Of a stretch of DNA of 30,607 bases, positions 1 to 8,470 are shown piece after piece. Source of the stretch: an uncultured Bacteroidota bacterium (GTDB lineage: Bacteria > Bacteroidota > Bacteroidia > Flavobacteriales > Flavobacteriaceae). Under the pieces are notes generated by a model. That model made no database searches. It was not told the origin of the DNA and saw only the letters and a program-made list of their open reading frames with translations. Numbering within the stretch: the stretch's first letter is position 1; each line of letters opens with the position of its first letter. A program made the position numbers and the translations under genes. Location: positions 1 to 30,607 of the forward strand of contig CACLUN010000003.1 of assembly GCA_902610105.1 (NCBI GenBank). Direction: 5' to 3'.

Positions 1-1
1 T

Positions 2-1117
2 CAAAGAGAAGTCAAAAAAATAGGTGCAGGTTCTGTTAATGACAAACATACATCAGATTTTTGGGTTTTTGAGGGTGTTGATAAAAGAGATTATGCTGTA
101 ACTGGGACATGGGGAGCAGATGGTACTGCTTACTTTTGGGATGTTACTGATCCATCTGACATAAAAAAAATTGATAGCGTACAAGTTGATGCAAGAACTG
201 TAAATGATGTTAAAGTATCCCCGAGTGGAGAAATTGCTATAATTAGTAGAGAGGGTGCTTCAAATAGGAAAAATGGTATAATAATAATCGATGTCACAAA
301 TCCGTATGACGTAAAAATAATTAAAGAATATACAAAGAACTTGACTGGAGGAGTTCATAACTTATTTATTGATGAAAAGTATGTATATGCACTTAGTGCA
401 GGTCAAAAATATTATATTTTAAATATTGAGGACCCAAAAAATCCATATGAAGTTGGTATGTATGAAATTGGAAAAGAAGGTCAATCTATACATGATGTTT
501 GGGTTGAAGATGGAATAGCATACTCATCAAACTGGAGAGACGGAGTTTACCTTGTTGATGTTGGAAATGGAATTGCAGGTGGAACACCCTCCAATCCCGT
601 TGCTTTTGGAAATTACACTTATGATAGTGGAGCAAACCATGCAACATTTCCTTTTAAAAGTAAATCAACAGGAAAATTCTATGCTGTTATGGGTGATGAA
701 ATTTTTCCAAATGGTGTTAACCCTAATGGCACTAACGAAACTGCTGGATTTTTACATTTTGTTGACTTTTCAGATTTAAAAAACCCAATTGAAATTGCCA
801 GATACGAACTTCCAGGACACGGATCTCACAATTATTGGATAGATAACGACATCCTCTATGTAGGTATGTATACAGGTGGTGTTAGAATAGTTGATATTAG
901 CGGAGATTTACTTGGTGACCTATATAAACAAGGTCGAGAAATAGGGTATATTTTAACAGGGACATCTGACGGGTATATTCCAAATGACACTATGGTTTGG
1001 GGAGCTCAACTTTATAAAGGTCATGTATTTTATTCTGACTTCAATACCGGAATTGGTGTTGCCAAAGTTTCAGATTTAAAGCCAAATAATTCTATGACAA
1101 ATCAATACGTCGATTAA
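2..1117 (+). CDS. LVIVD-repeat beta-propeller protein, C-terminal part (5' end outside window)
   Basis: The reading frame is open from base 2 to the TAA at 1115-1117, so the gene starts upstream of the window; the TTG at 341 is an internal Leu codon. The visible 371 residues consist of LVIVD-like blades (for example YFWDVTDPSDIKKID and GVYLVDVGNG), each ending in a hydrophobic strand followed by a D-x-x-[DN]-P turn. Such proteins form beta-propellers and in Bacteroidota are usually exported; the enzymatic or binding role is unknown. The next gene carries the same domain, and by eye about two thirds to three quarters of the residues match, including conserved His-bearing motifs (GGVHN, HDVW, GHGSHNYW). 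At DNA level many synonymous differences separate the copies, so the duplication is old and both were kept under selection. By analogy with the next gene, the missing N-terminus probably carries a signal peptide and perhaps Ig-like domains. Confidence 0.85.
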   Translation, partial: QREVKKIGAGSVNDKHTSDFWVFEGVDKRDYAVTGTWGADGTAYFWDVTDPSDIKKIDSVQVDARTVNDVKVSPSGEIAIISREGASNRKNGIIIIDVTNPYDVKIIKEYTKNLTGGVHNLFIDEKYVYALSAGQKYYILNIEDPKNPYEVGMYEIGKEGQSIHDVWVEDGIAYSSNWRDGVYLVDVGNGIAGGTPSNPVAFGNYTYDSGANHATFPFKSKSTGKFYAVMGDEIFPNGVNPNGTNETAGFLHFVDFSDLKNPIEIARYELPGHGSHNYWIDNDILYVGMYTGGVRIVDISGDLLGDLYKQGREIGYILTGTSDGYIPNDTMVWGAQLYKGHVFYSDFNTGIGVAKVSDLKPNNSMTNQYVD

Positions 1118-1140
1118 TATTTAATTCTAAAATTAAAAAA

Positions 1141-3219
1141 ATGAAAAAAATAATACTTATAGCAATAGCTACTTTTAGTTTACAGCTAAATTACTCTCAA
1201 AATCTCAGTGTTGAATCTAATCTAAATGGATTAATATTGGATATAGGGGATACTTTTCAAGCTGAATCTTTTATATCAGATTTGGATGGAAATAAAAGTA
1301 CTTGTGAAAGATTAATTTATTATCAAAAAGATGGTGCTTTCAATATTGGGGCAGCAATAGACCCAACCGGATTATTAGTTGCTAGTGAACCAGGTGTATT
1401 TGAAATTGTGGCAGTTTGTGTAGATACAGAAGACAGGAAAAGATTAAGTCAAACATTCTTAGTTGGGGTTAAATATCCAAAAGCTTCTAGTATTAACTTT
1501 AATGTAAGTAGTGACCTTTATGTGGGTAATTTTGCTGAAGTTAATTCATTTGCAAATTATGCAGATGGTAAAAAAAAGTCAGATTTAAATTTTGAATATC
1601 AGTCTTCAAATCCTTCTGTAATTGAAGTTGATAATTTGGGTAACCTAAAGGGAATCAAAAAAGGGAGTTCTGTAATAAGTGCATCTTTTGATGGACAAAC
1701 TGTATCTAAGAAAATTAGTGTTTTAAATAATCCAGTGGTATCAATTAATTTAAGTTCAGACTCTAGTGGTCTTATAAAAACTGGAGATGTAATAAATCTT
1801 TCAGCAGAATTAAAAGATAAGAAAGGAAATGTAATAAGTGGAATAAATCCAAAATTTTCATTTTCTGGAGTTTCCTCTAATAAAAGTACAACTGCCTCAG
1901 GACTTATTTCCGAAAGTGGAAAATTTGTTGCTGATATAGCTGGAGAATATGTAATTAATGCATCATTTGGTAATACCAGCTCATCTATTCAGGTCAAAGC
2001 TGTTGATAGAGATATTCAAAAAGAAATTGTTAAGCTAGGCTTAGGTGAAGTCTTTGACAGGAGAACTTCCGATGCTTGGTTTTTTGAGGGTACAGATGGA
2101 AAAGATTATGGTGTTTCTGGAACCTGGGGGTCGGATGGTACAGCATATTTTTGGGATGTGACGGATCCCACAGACATCAAAAAAATTGACAGTATTCAAG
2201 TAGATGCTAGAATTGTTAATGATGTAAAAGTATCAGAGGATGGGAAATTATGTGTTATATCAAGAGAAGCCTCATCCAAAAGGAAAAATGGAATTATCCT
2301 GATTGATGTTACAGATCCATCAAACGCTGAAATTATTTCTGAGTATACAACAAATTTAACAGGTGGTGTTCACAATATTTTTATTTATGAAAATCATGTG
2401 TATGCTTTAAATGCATTTGCAAACCCAGCTAAATATTATGTAATTAATGTTGAAGATCCTAAAAACCCAAAAGAAGTTGGATTTTTTGAAGTTGATGAAC
2501 CGGGTTCAGCAATTCATGATGTTTGGATTGAAGATGGAATAGCTTACTCGTCAAACTGGAAACAAGGTGTTTATTTAGTTGATGTTGGAAATGGTATTGC
2601 AGGGGGATCACCATCAAATCCAGTAGAAATAGGTAATTACAGATATGATTCCGGAGGAAATCATGCCGCATTTCCTTTTAAAAGTAAATCAACAGGAAAG
2701 TTTTATGTTATAATGGGAGATGAGATATTCCCAGAAGGTGTTGACGCAAATACATATAATGAGACAGCAGGTTATTTACACTTTATTGATTTTACGGATT
2801 TAAAAAATCCAGTTGAAGTAGCAAGATATGAAGTCCCAGGTCATGGATCCCACAATTATTGGGTTGAAGATGATGTTCTTTATATTGGAATGTATACAGC
2901 TGGAGTCAGGGTTGTTGATATAAGCGGAGATCTAATGGGTGATTTATATAAACAAGGAAGAGAAATAGCTAAGTATGGAACTGGGCATCCAGATGGATAT
3001 GTTGCTAACTCAACCATGCTTTGGGGTGCTCAATATTTCAAGGGTAATATATTCTATTCTGACTTTTATACTGGTATTGGTGCATTAAAATTATTAGAAA
3101 AGAAAGATGATAATTCAAAGACAAATCAATTTTCAAGTGATCAGACTCTGAAAGAAGCATTTGGTGCTGACGATCTACTGGATTTCCAACAAATTTTAGC
3201 AAGTCCACCAATTGAATAA
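1141..3219 (+). CDS. Exported protein: Ig-like (Big-type) domains followed by LVIVD-repeat beta-propeller
   Basis: 692 aa. Residues 1-20 are a signal peptide ending near NYSQ. Residues of about 100-285 contain Ig-like beta-sandwich repeats of the bacterial Big type: one segment reads SNPSVIEVDNLGNLKGIKKG, the usual 'asserted value / symbol / constant' pattern. From about residue 288 to the end runs an LVIVD-type beta-propeller paralogous to the gene just upstream. The ATG follows an A-rich stretch 23 bases after the upstream stop, and the next gene starts 2 bases after this stop, so the three probably form one transcript. The architecture suggests a secreted or surface-attached protein in which the Ig-like stalk presents the propeller. 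No lipobox is present, and I see no obvious C-terminal sorting domain. The ligand is unknown. Confidence 0.85.
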   Translation: MKKIILIAIATFSLQLNYSQNLSVESNLNGLILDIGDTFQAESFISDLDGNKSTCERLIYYQKDGAFNIGAAIDPTGLLVASEPGVFEIVAVCVDTEDRKRLSQTFLVGVKYPKASSINFNVSSDLYVGNFAEVNSFANYADGKKKSDLNFEYQSSNPSVIEVDNLGNLKGIKKGSSVISASFDGQTVSKKISVLNNPVVSINLSSDSSGLIKTGDVINLSAELKDKKGNVISGINPKFSFSGVSSNKSTTASGLISESGKFVADIAGEYVINASFGNTSSSIQVKAVDRDIQKEIVKLGLGEVFDRRTSDAWFFEGTDGKDYGVSGTWGSDGTAYFWDVTDPTDIKKIDSIQVDARIVNDVKVSEDGKLCVISREASSKRKNGIILIDVTDPSNAEIISEYTTNLTGGVHNIFIYENHVYALNAFANPAKYYVINVEDPKNPKEVGFFEVDEPGSAIHDVWIEDGIAYSSNWKQGVYLVDVGNGIAGGSPSNPVEIGNYRYDSGGNHAAFPFKSKSTGKFYVIMGDEIFPEGVDANTYNETAGYLHFIDFTDLKNPVEVARYEVPGHGSHNYWVEDDVLYIGMYTAGVRVVDISGDLMGDLYKQGREIAKYGTGHPDGYVANSTMLWGAQYFKGNIFYSDFYTGIGALKLLEKKDDNSKTNQFSSDQTLKEAFGADDLLDFQQILASPPIE

Positions 3220-3221
3220 CT

Positions 3222-4355
3222 ATGATTAAAAATTTAATAGTATTATTGATTCCATTATTTGCGTTAGGGCAGAACTACTATGCATATGTTGCCTCTGAAT
3301 CTGAGGACACAGTTTCTCTAATAAAATTTGATGGAAATGAAGCAGTTGAAGCAGAAAGGATTGATGTAGGATTTATGTTTGCTGAAATTGAAGGCCCTCA
3401 CGGAATCACTGTTGATCCAAGTGGAGATTTTTGGTACATATCTCTCGCTCATGGCAATCCCTTTGGAACCTTGGTTAAATATTCAACTGAAACTAACCAA
3501 GCAGTGGCAAGAACTACTCTAGGATTATTTCCTGCCTCGATGGAAATTTCAACTATTACTGGATTTTTATATTGTGTAAATTTTAACTTACATGGTAGTA
3601 TGAAACCATCAAATGTTTCAGTGGTTGATCCAGAAACAATGACTGAAATAACGAAAATTACTACTGGCTCTATGCCTCATGGTTCAAGATTATCACCTGA
3701 TGGATTATTCCAATATTCTGTTGCGATGATGTCAGGAGAGTTGTTTGAAATTGATGCACTTGACCTTAAAGTAAATAGAGTTTTAGATCTAGAGAATAAG
3801 ATGATGGGTCCGAAAAAGATGGATGGTAAAATGATGAATAAAAATATGCAAGATAATATGTTGAATAATGACAAGGAGAAGGCTATGATGAGTTCAATGA
3901 CAAACATGAAACATTCAATGGTAAAACCAACTTGGGTTATTCCCCATCCTAACCAAAATATTGCGTATATAGCAGGCAATGGCTCCGATGAAGTTATTGA
4001 GGTTAATTTAGATAAATGGGAAGTTTCTGATAGATTCAAGACCGGTAAGGGTCCATACAATTTAGAAATCACACCAAATGGAAAATTACTAGTCGGAACT
4101 ATAAAAAGTGAAGGAAAAACTGCTATATGGAATCTTGAAAACAAAGAGGAGTTAGCAATTATAAAAAATACAACTAGCGTATCACACGGAATTGCTATTT
4201 CAACTGACAGCAAGTATGCCTTCATTTCTGTGGAGGGAATTGGAGGAGAACCAGGTATTGTTGATATAATAGACTTAGAGTCTTTTAAATTGGTTAGCTC
4301 GGTTGAAGTTGGAAAACAAGCTGGTGGTATTGCGTTTTGGAAAAAAGAAAGTTAA
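3222..4355 (+). CDS. Exported YVTN/YncE-like beta-propeller protein with Met-rich insert
   Basis: 377 aa with a signal peptide (residues 1-17, cleavage near ALGQ). The rest shows repeated propeller blades: HGITVDPSGDFWYISLAHG, MPHGSRLSPDG, NLEITPNGKLLVGT and HGIAISTDSKYAFISVEG, matching the YVTN/cytochrome-D1-like (YncE) family of seven-bladed propellers. Residues 194-233 form a low-complexity insert with 12 Met in 40 residues (MM, KKM, KMM, NKNM, KAMM and similar) plus Lys, Asn and Asp. Met-rich segments of this sort bind copper(I) or silver in periplasmic copper proteins, but here that is only an inference. The start lies 2 bases after the preceding stop, suggesting translational coupling with the two LVIVD propeller genes. 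Its stop overlaps the stop of the convergent GH18 gene by 4 bases. Confidence 0.8.
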   Translation: MIKNLIVLLIPLFALGQNYYAYVASESEDTVSLIKFDGNEAVEAERIDVGFMFAEIEGPHGITVDPSGDFWYISLAHGNPFGTLVKYSTETNQAVARTTLGLFPASMEISTITGFLYCVNFNLHGSMKPSNVSVVDPETMTEITKITTGSMPHGSRLSPDGLFQYSVAMMSGELFEIDALDLKVNRVLDLENKMMGPKKMDGKMMNKNMQDNMLNNDKEKAMMSSMTNMKHSMVKPTWVIPHPNQNIAYIAGNGSDEVIEVNLDKWEVSDRFKTGKGPYNLEITPNGKLLVGTIKSEGKTAIWNLENKEELAIIKNTTSVSHGIAISTDSKYAFISVEGIGGEPGIVDIIDLESFKLVSSVEVGKQAGGIAFWKKES

Positions 4356-5446
4356 TCTTGTGATTCTTTTTCGTTAATTGTATTAATCATCACTTTTAAT
4401 AAACCGTCCTTTCTTTTATCATTCATTAATTGCCAAAACATTATTCCATGTAACTTGTTTTCCTTAACATATTTTGATTTAAGTTCAATGGATTTTTCAT
4501 TGTCATATGTAAGGAATAGTTGATTTTCTTTATCATACGCATATGGTGCCTGAGCAGTATCATCCCAAAAAAAATTAAAATCTTTAGTTACTTCATTAAA
4601 ATTATTTTGATTTACTCCTCCTTTAAAATTTGCAGCTTGATACAATCCATTATTAACATTTGCAACATCTTTATAAATTCTTCCGTAAAAAGCAGCACCC
4701 AATACTATTTTATTGGCGGGAACTCCTTTTGATTTCAAATATTTTATGGCATAATCACCAGATCTTTCCTGGTTTTTAGTTGAGTATAATGATGTATGAT
4801 GTCCTGTCGCTTTTGAATAACCACCTATTAAATCATAAGTCATCAAATTAACATTGTCAATGAGTGGTGTGACTTTATCCCAATCAACAGATTTATCAAT
4901 AAAACTTTTAAATCCACCTGCTGCAAAACTAAGAATATCATTGGGCTGCATATACTCACGAAGCAGTTTGATTAAATCAGTAAAATTATCTCTGTCCTCA
5001 TCTCTAAAAGCATGACCAGGAGGTCCAGGAATTGCGGGATATTCCCAATCTAAATCAATTCCATCTGCATTGTAATCTTTAATTATTTTAGCTGTAGACT
5101 TTGCAAAATCGACTCTTCCCTGTTTGCTGTTAAATATATCAGAGCAGGTTTTACATCCACCCCATCCACCTAATGATACTAAGACTTTTAGATTTGGATA
5201 CTTCTTTTTCTGATCTATTATACCCAATAAACTAATACTATCAACTTCATTATCAATAGCTAATTCATTTCCCTTAAGATGTAAAAAACTATAAATAATC
5301 TGATCAACGCCTGTTAAATTAAATTCATTAATAGTTTCACCATTTCCAGTATAGTAAGCAATAACTTTAGGTTTAATTTCATTCGTTGGTCCGTTAGAAC
5401 AAGAAACAATTACTAAAAAAATTAAGAGATATATTTTAGAACTCAT
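4352..5446 (-). CDS. Glycoside hydrolase family 18 lipoprotein (chitinase-like)
   Basis: 364 aa from the ATG at 5446. A TTG 12 bases upstream is in frame but lies deeper in the preceding gene and is less likely. Residues 1-16 are a lipoprotein signal with lipid Cys16 (IVSC). The GH18 barrel is diagnosed by SLGG (91-94) and the catalytic D128-x-x-D131-x-D133-x-E135 motif (in DGIDLDWEYP), with E135 as acid/base; MTYDL and the late GIMFWQ strand also fit. The substrate is probably a beta-1,4-GlcNAc polymer such as chitin or an oligomer; some GH18 enzymes instead act on N-glycans, which cannot be excluded. No chitin-binding module or type IX sorting domain is present. The gene overlaps the 3' end of the GH3 gene by 11 bases, so the two are co-translated. 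Confidence 0.9.
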   Translation of the reverse strand: MSSKIYLLIFLVIVSCSNGPTNEIKPKVIAYYTGNGETINEFNLTGVDQIIYSFLHLKGNELAIDNEVDSISLLGIIDQKKKYPNLKVLVSLGGWGGCKTCSDIFNSKQGRVDFAKSTAKIIKDYNADGIDLDWEYPAIPGPPGHAFRDEDRDNFTDLIKLLREYMQPNDILSFAAGGFKSFIDKSVDWDKVTPLIDNVNLMTYDLIGGYSKATGHHTSLYSTKNQERSGDYAIKYLKSKGVPANKIVLGAAFYGRIYKDVANVNNGLYQAANFKGGVNQNNFNEVTKDFNFFWDDTAQAPYAYDKENQLFLTYDNEKSIELKSKYVKENKLHGIMFWQLMNDKRKDGLLKVMINTINEKESQD

Positions 5447-7748
5447 ACCTTTTTTCAATATTGATAGAACTTTTTAAATGATCCTTGGAATCTGAGGATC
5501 CTCCAATCATAAACTGAAATTCGCCTTCCTCCACACAATTAATCATATCAATGTCATAAAAAGCTAAATCTTTTACAGAAATATTAAGTGTTACAATTTT
5601 TGTTTCACCAGCTTTTACAAAAACTCTTTTATATGAAACTAACTCTTTTACAGGCCTTGTAACTGAACTATAGCTGTCATTAAAGTATAATTGAACGACC
5701 TCTTCTCCATCGACATTACTATCGTTTTTTAACTCAACACTTAAACTAATTAATTCATCATTTTTTTCTCTAAAAATTTCAAAGTTTGAATAAACAAATT
5801 TTGAATAACTAAGTCCGTATCCAAATGGATATAAAGGAGTTATTTTTTCAAATGCATATTTATGGAAGTATTGAGATGGTTTATGATTATATATCATTTG
5901 TAATTGTCCAACACTTCTAGGAAATGTCAAAGGTAATTTACCACTTGGGTTAACATCACCAAAGAGTACTTCAGCTACGGCCTGACCAGCCATGCTACCA
6001 GATTCCCAAGACTCCACAATTCCAGGGATATTATCACTTATCCAAGGTTCAGCGATTGGCTTCCCGTTAACATAAACAACAATTACATTTCTGTTTAATT
6101 CTTTAAGCTTTTTAACTAATTTAAGTTGTTTACCAGCAAGATTGAGGTTTGCTCTTCCCATATTTTCACCCGCTGTTTTTTTTGATTTAAGATTTCTTTG
6201 TGAATTGTCCCCAATAACCACAATAATTTGATCATAGTTTTTTGCATACTTTACAGTGTTTGCAATGTCTTGATCTGAAATAGACCTTATGTCCTTATTA
6301 GAATCAAAATAATCTATTTTAAAACCTTTACTTTCACCGATGGATTTTATTCCTTCATAGATTGTAATTACATTATCTTCAGGTTGATCAAAAACCCAAT
6401 CTCCGAGAACTGAATGATTATTCGAATTTGGTCCGGTTACAAGTATTCTTTTACCTTTATTGTTATCTAATGGTAAAATATCTTGATTCTTTAATAACAC
6501 TATTGATCTTCTAGCAGCATTTAAGGCAGTATTTAAATGTTTTGGTACATAAACATTTTTTTCTATTTCAGCAGGGTTGACTAAAGGATTCTCAAAAAGA
6601 CCTAATTTGAATTTAGCATATAAAATTTTCCTGGCAGCGAAATCAATTCTTTCAATATCTAGTTTCCCATCCTCAACTAATTCAACAACATTCTCTAAGA
6701 AGTTTGGACCATGCATATTCATATCCATACCTGCGTCAACAGCATAATAAATAGCTTGTTTGAAATCTTTTGCTATCTTATGCAGGCTGTTTATTCTATT
6801 TATGTCTAGCCAATCGCTTACATAGAACCCGTCAAATTTAAATTCATCTCTCATCACATCAGTAAGTAGTTCTTTGTGCATGTGTGCAGGTATTCCATTT
6901 ATTTCGTTGTGAGCAGCCATAACTGAATAAACTCCAGCATCCACAGCTTTTCTAAATGGCTTTAAATATATTTCTCTCATAGATCTTTCAGAAATATCCA
7001 TTGGAGATACGTTCAAACCATTGATAGGCTCAGAGCCTGCAACAAAATGTTTAGCACAAGCAATCACATTGTTAGGTCCTGAAAAATCATCAGATTGTAG
7101 TCCTTTTATCATTTCAACACCAAAATTTCCTACTAATAGTGGATCTTCACCAAAGGTTTCACCTACTCTTCCCCAACGAGGATCTCTAAGAACATCAACA
7201 TTAGGCGTAAATGCCCAATGTGAACCATGGGCTCTTACCTCCAATGCAGTTTCTTGACCAATTTTAAAGGCAATTTTTTCATCAAATGTTGACGCCATTG
7301 ATATCGGAGAAGGATAAACTGTTGTTCCAGCTACCATTCCGTTTCCATGGATTGCATCAATACCAATTAACAAAGGAATTTTTAATCTAGATTTTTGAGC
7401 TAATCGTTGTAATCTGTTTGCCTCTTGTAGAGTTAAAACATGTAAAAAAGATCCTATTTTACCATCGGCAACCATTTGGGCAATGTCTTTTTTTAGTAAA
7501 CCACGATATGAAGCTCTACTATCACTATTTAAAATTTGTTCTGCTGTCATGTTACGATCGGCATCGGTTATATAGTTTAATCCTACAAACTGTACCATTT
7601 GCGCGACTTTTTCTTCCAAAGTCATTCTTGACATCAAATCATCTAATCTAACTTCAATCGAATAGTCTTTATTTATATACTTAACTTCATTATTAATGTT
7701 GCATGAAGCTAGTGTTAAGACTATAATTAGTAAAATAATTTTTTTCAT
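5436..7748 (-). CDS. bglX: Glycoside hydrolase family 3 lipoprotein (BglX-like beta-glucosidase)
   Basis: 770 aa, the usual length of BglX-type GH3 enzymes. Lipid Cys16 (LASC) marks a lipoprotein. Domains: GH3 TIM barrel (about 35-390) with the substrate-binding CAKHFVAGSE segment (231-240) and nucleophile Asp312 in YVSDW; alpha/beta sandwich domain (about 410-620); C-terminal fibronectin-III-like domain (about 660-760, EVVQLYFND). The absence of the KH[FI]PG[HD]G motif argues against the NagZ/beta-N-acetylglucosaminidase branch, so exo-beta-glucosidase or related activity on oligosaccharides is most likely. It is followed by the overlapping GH18 gene and preceded by a possible 46-aa gene 3 bases upstream. 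No SusC/SusD pair is adjacent, so this is not a classical polysaccharide-utilisation locus within the window. Confidence 0.92.
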   Translation of the reverse strand: MKKIILLIIVLTLASCNINNEVKYINKDYSIEVRLDDLMSRMTLEEKVAQMVQFVGLNYITDADRNMTAEQILNSDSRASYRGLLKKDIAQMVADGKIGSFLHVLTLQEANRLQRLAQKSRLKIPLLIGIDAIHGNGMVAGTTVYPSPISMASTFDEKIAFKIGQETALEVRAHGSHWAFTPNVDVLRDPRWGRVGETFGEDPLLVGNFGVEMIKGLQSDDFSGPNNVIACAKHFVAGSEPINGLNVSPMDISERSMREIYLKPFRKAVDAGVYSVMAAHNEINGIPAHMHKELLTDVMRDEFKFDGFYVSDWLDINRINSLHKIAKDFKQAIYYAVDAGMDMNMHGPNFLENVVELVEDGKLDIERIDFAARKILYAKFKLGLFENPLVNPAEIEKNVYVPKHLNTALNAARRSIVLLKNQDILPLDNNKGKRILVTGPNSNNHSVLGDWVFDQPEDNVITIYEGIKSIGESKGFKIDYFDSNKDIRSISDQDIANTVKYAKNYDQIIVVIGDNSQRNLKSKKTAGENMGRANLNLAGKQLKLVKKLKELNRNVIVVYVNGKPIAEPWISDNIPGIVESWESGSMAGQAVAEVLFGDVNPSGKLPLTFPRSVGQLQMIYNHKPSQYFHKYAFEKITPLYPFGYGLSYSKFVYSNFEIFREKNDELISLSVELKNDSNVDGEEVVQLYFNDSYSSVTRPVKELVSYKRVFVKAGETKIVTLNISVKDLAFYDIDMINCVEEGEFQFMIGGSSDSKDHLKSSINIEKRYEF

Positions 7749-7751
7749 AGC

Positions 7752-7892
7752 TTATTTTTCTCCGATAATTTTTTTAATTACATGAACAGTAGTCATAAAG
7801 GTTATTTTATGAACAGAATTTTTATAATCTGCCCTTTCAATACGATTTTCAATATAATTTAAAAATTCATCGATTGTACTTTTTCTATTCAT
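7752..7892 (-). CDS. Possible 46-aa small protein upstream of GH3
   Basis: An ATG at 7892 opens a 46-codon frame ending in TAA at 7752-7754, just 3 bases before the GH3 start codon. The product starts MNRKSTIDEFLNYIENRIER and ends KKIIGEK. It is charged, likely helical, and has no signal peptide or membrane segment. It fills nearly all the space between the hairpin terminator at 7910-7938 and the GH3 gene, which is where the first gene of that transcript would lie. I do not recognise it. It may be a genuine small cytoplasmic protein, a leader peptide, or a chance frame. Confidence 0.4.
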   Translation of the reverse strand: MNRKSTIDEFLNYIENRIERADYKNSVHKITFMTTVHVIKKIIGEK

Positions 7893-7909
7893 ATTAAAAA
7901 AGTACAAAA

Positions 7910-7938
7910 AAAAAGGGAGTTAAAATAACTCCCTTTTT
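7910..7938 (-). terminator. Strong intrinsic terminator ending the lipoprotein array
   Basis: A perfect 8-bp stem, GGGAGTTA (7915-7922) with TAACTCCC (7926-7933), closes a 3-base AAA loop. It is flanked by A-runs on the left and a T-run on the right, so both strands have a U-tract after the hairpin. It lies 21 bases beyond the stop at 7959 and probably ends the minus-strand transcript coming from 12637, separating it from the GH3/GH18 genes. Confidence 0.85.
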
Positions 7939-7958
7939 GTATTTATTAAAACAATAGG

Positions 7959-8459
7959 CTAATTATTAATTTTTCTGAAAGCAATAATTCTTCTAATTTT
8001 GCCCTCGACAATAAAGGTATCAGTAATTACCCAAGGGTTAGACTCAACACCATCAATTGTCTCATTTAACCTGTGTCCGGCAATAACCCACTCTCCATTT
8101 TGGCCATCGACTTTCATGGTATACGAGAAATATATCTCCCACGTTGGATTACCTACTGCTATATATTCCTTCAATACAGCTAGATGATCATCAGAACCAA
8201 AAATATCTCTTCCATCATCTAAGTTTAAAACTATCGAATCATGATTCATTGACATGATTGTTTCATAATCTCTTTCATTATGGGCATCCATATATTTTTC
8301 CCATATTGCTAGATTAGCAGGATCTGCATCACGAGCATCAATTTTTCCATCAGCAGTAACTAAATAACCAGGAGCAGGACCTTCATCAACAACAGGTTGT
8401 GTAGTTTCGCAAGACTGGATAAATAAACCTAAAAGTGTAAGTAATAAAATTTTTTTCAT
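7959..8459 (-). CDS. NTF2-like (SnoaL-type) lipoprotein, last gene of array
   Basis: 166 aa with lipid Cys17 (FIQSC). After an acidic, Pro-rich linker, residues of about 50-165 read as an NTF2-like fold: helix (LAIWEKYMDAHNERDYETIM), then a strand with D-S-I-V-L-N, a middle helix, and long C-terminal strands (PWVITDTFIVEGKIRRIIAF). Such cone-shaped domains bind small hydrophobic ligands or act as enzymes; no specific catalytic set can be assigned here. It is the most divergent of the five full-length stand-alone relatives downstream of 10546 and lacks the YDSI motif, but keeps the overall order. It starts 11 bases after the preceding stop and is followed by a hairpin terminator. Confidence 0.75.
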   Translation of the reverse strand: MKKILLLTLLGLFIQSCETTQPVVDEGPAPGYLVTADGKIDARDADPANLAIWEKYMDAHNERDYETIMSMNHDSIVLNLDDGRDIFGSDDHLAVLKEYIAVGNPTWEIYFSYTMKVDGQNGEWVIAGHRLNETIDGVESNPWVITDTFIVEGKIRRIIAFRKINN

Positions 8460-8470
8460 ATAATTAATTT

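Noticed and set aside
341..1117. A 258-aa gene starting at 341
   Set aside because: The start is a TTG Leu codon inside a frame open to base 2, and the upstream residues align with the paralogue at 1141-3219, so it is an internal part of a longer gene.
3677..4225. 182-aa minus-strand frame opposite the YncE-like gene
   Set aside because: It is a shadow of the propeller gene; the product has no recognisable signal or domain and the plus-strand frame has clear family motifs.
7021..7651. Plus-strand frames opposite the GH3 gene
   Set aside because: They are antisense to highly conserved GH3 coding sequence and have no independent support.
5436..7748. GH3 beta-N-acetylglucosaminidase (NagZ type) to match the GH18
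   Set aside because: The KH-F-x-G-x-G motif of that branch is absent; the length, KHFVAGSE segment and Fn3-like domain are BglX type.
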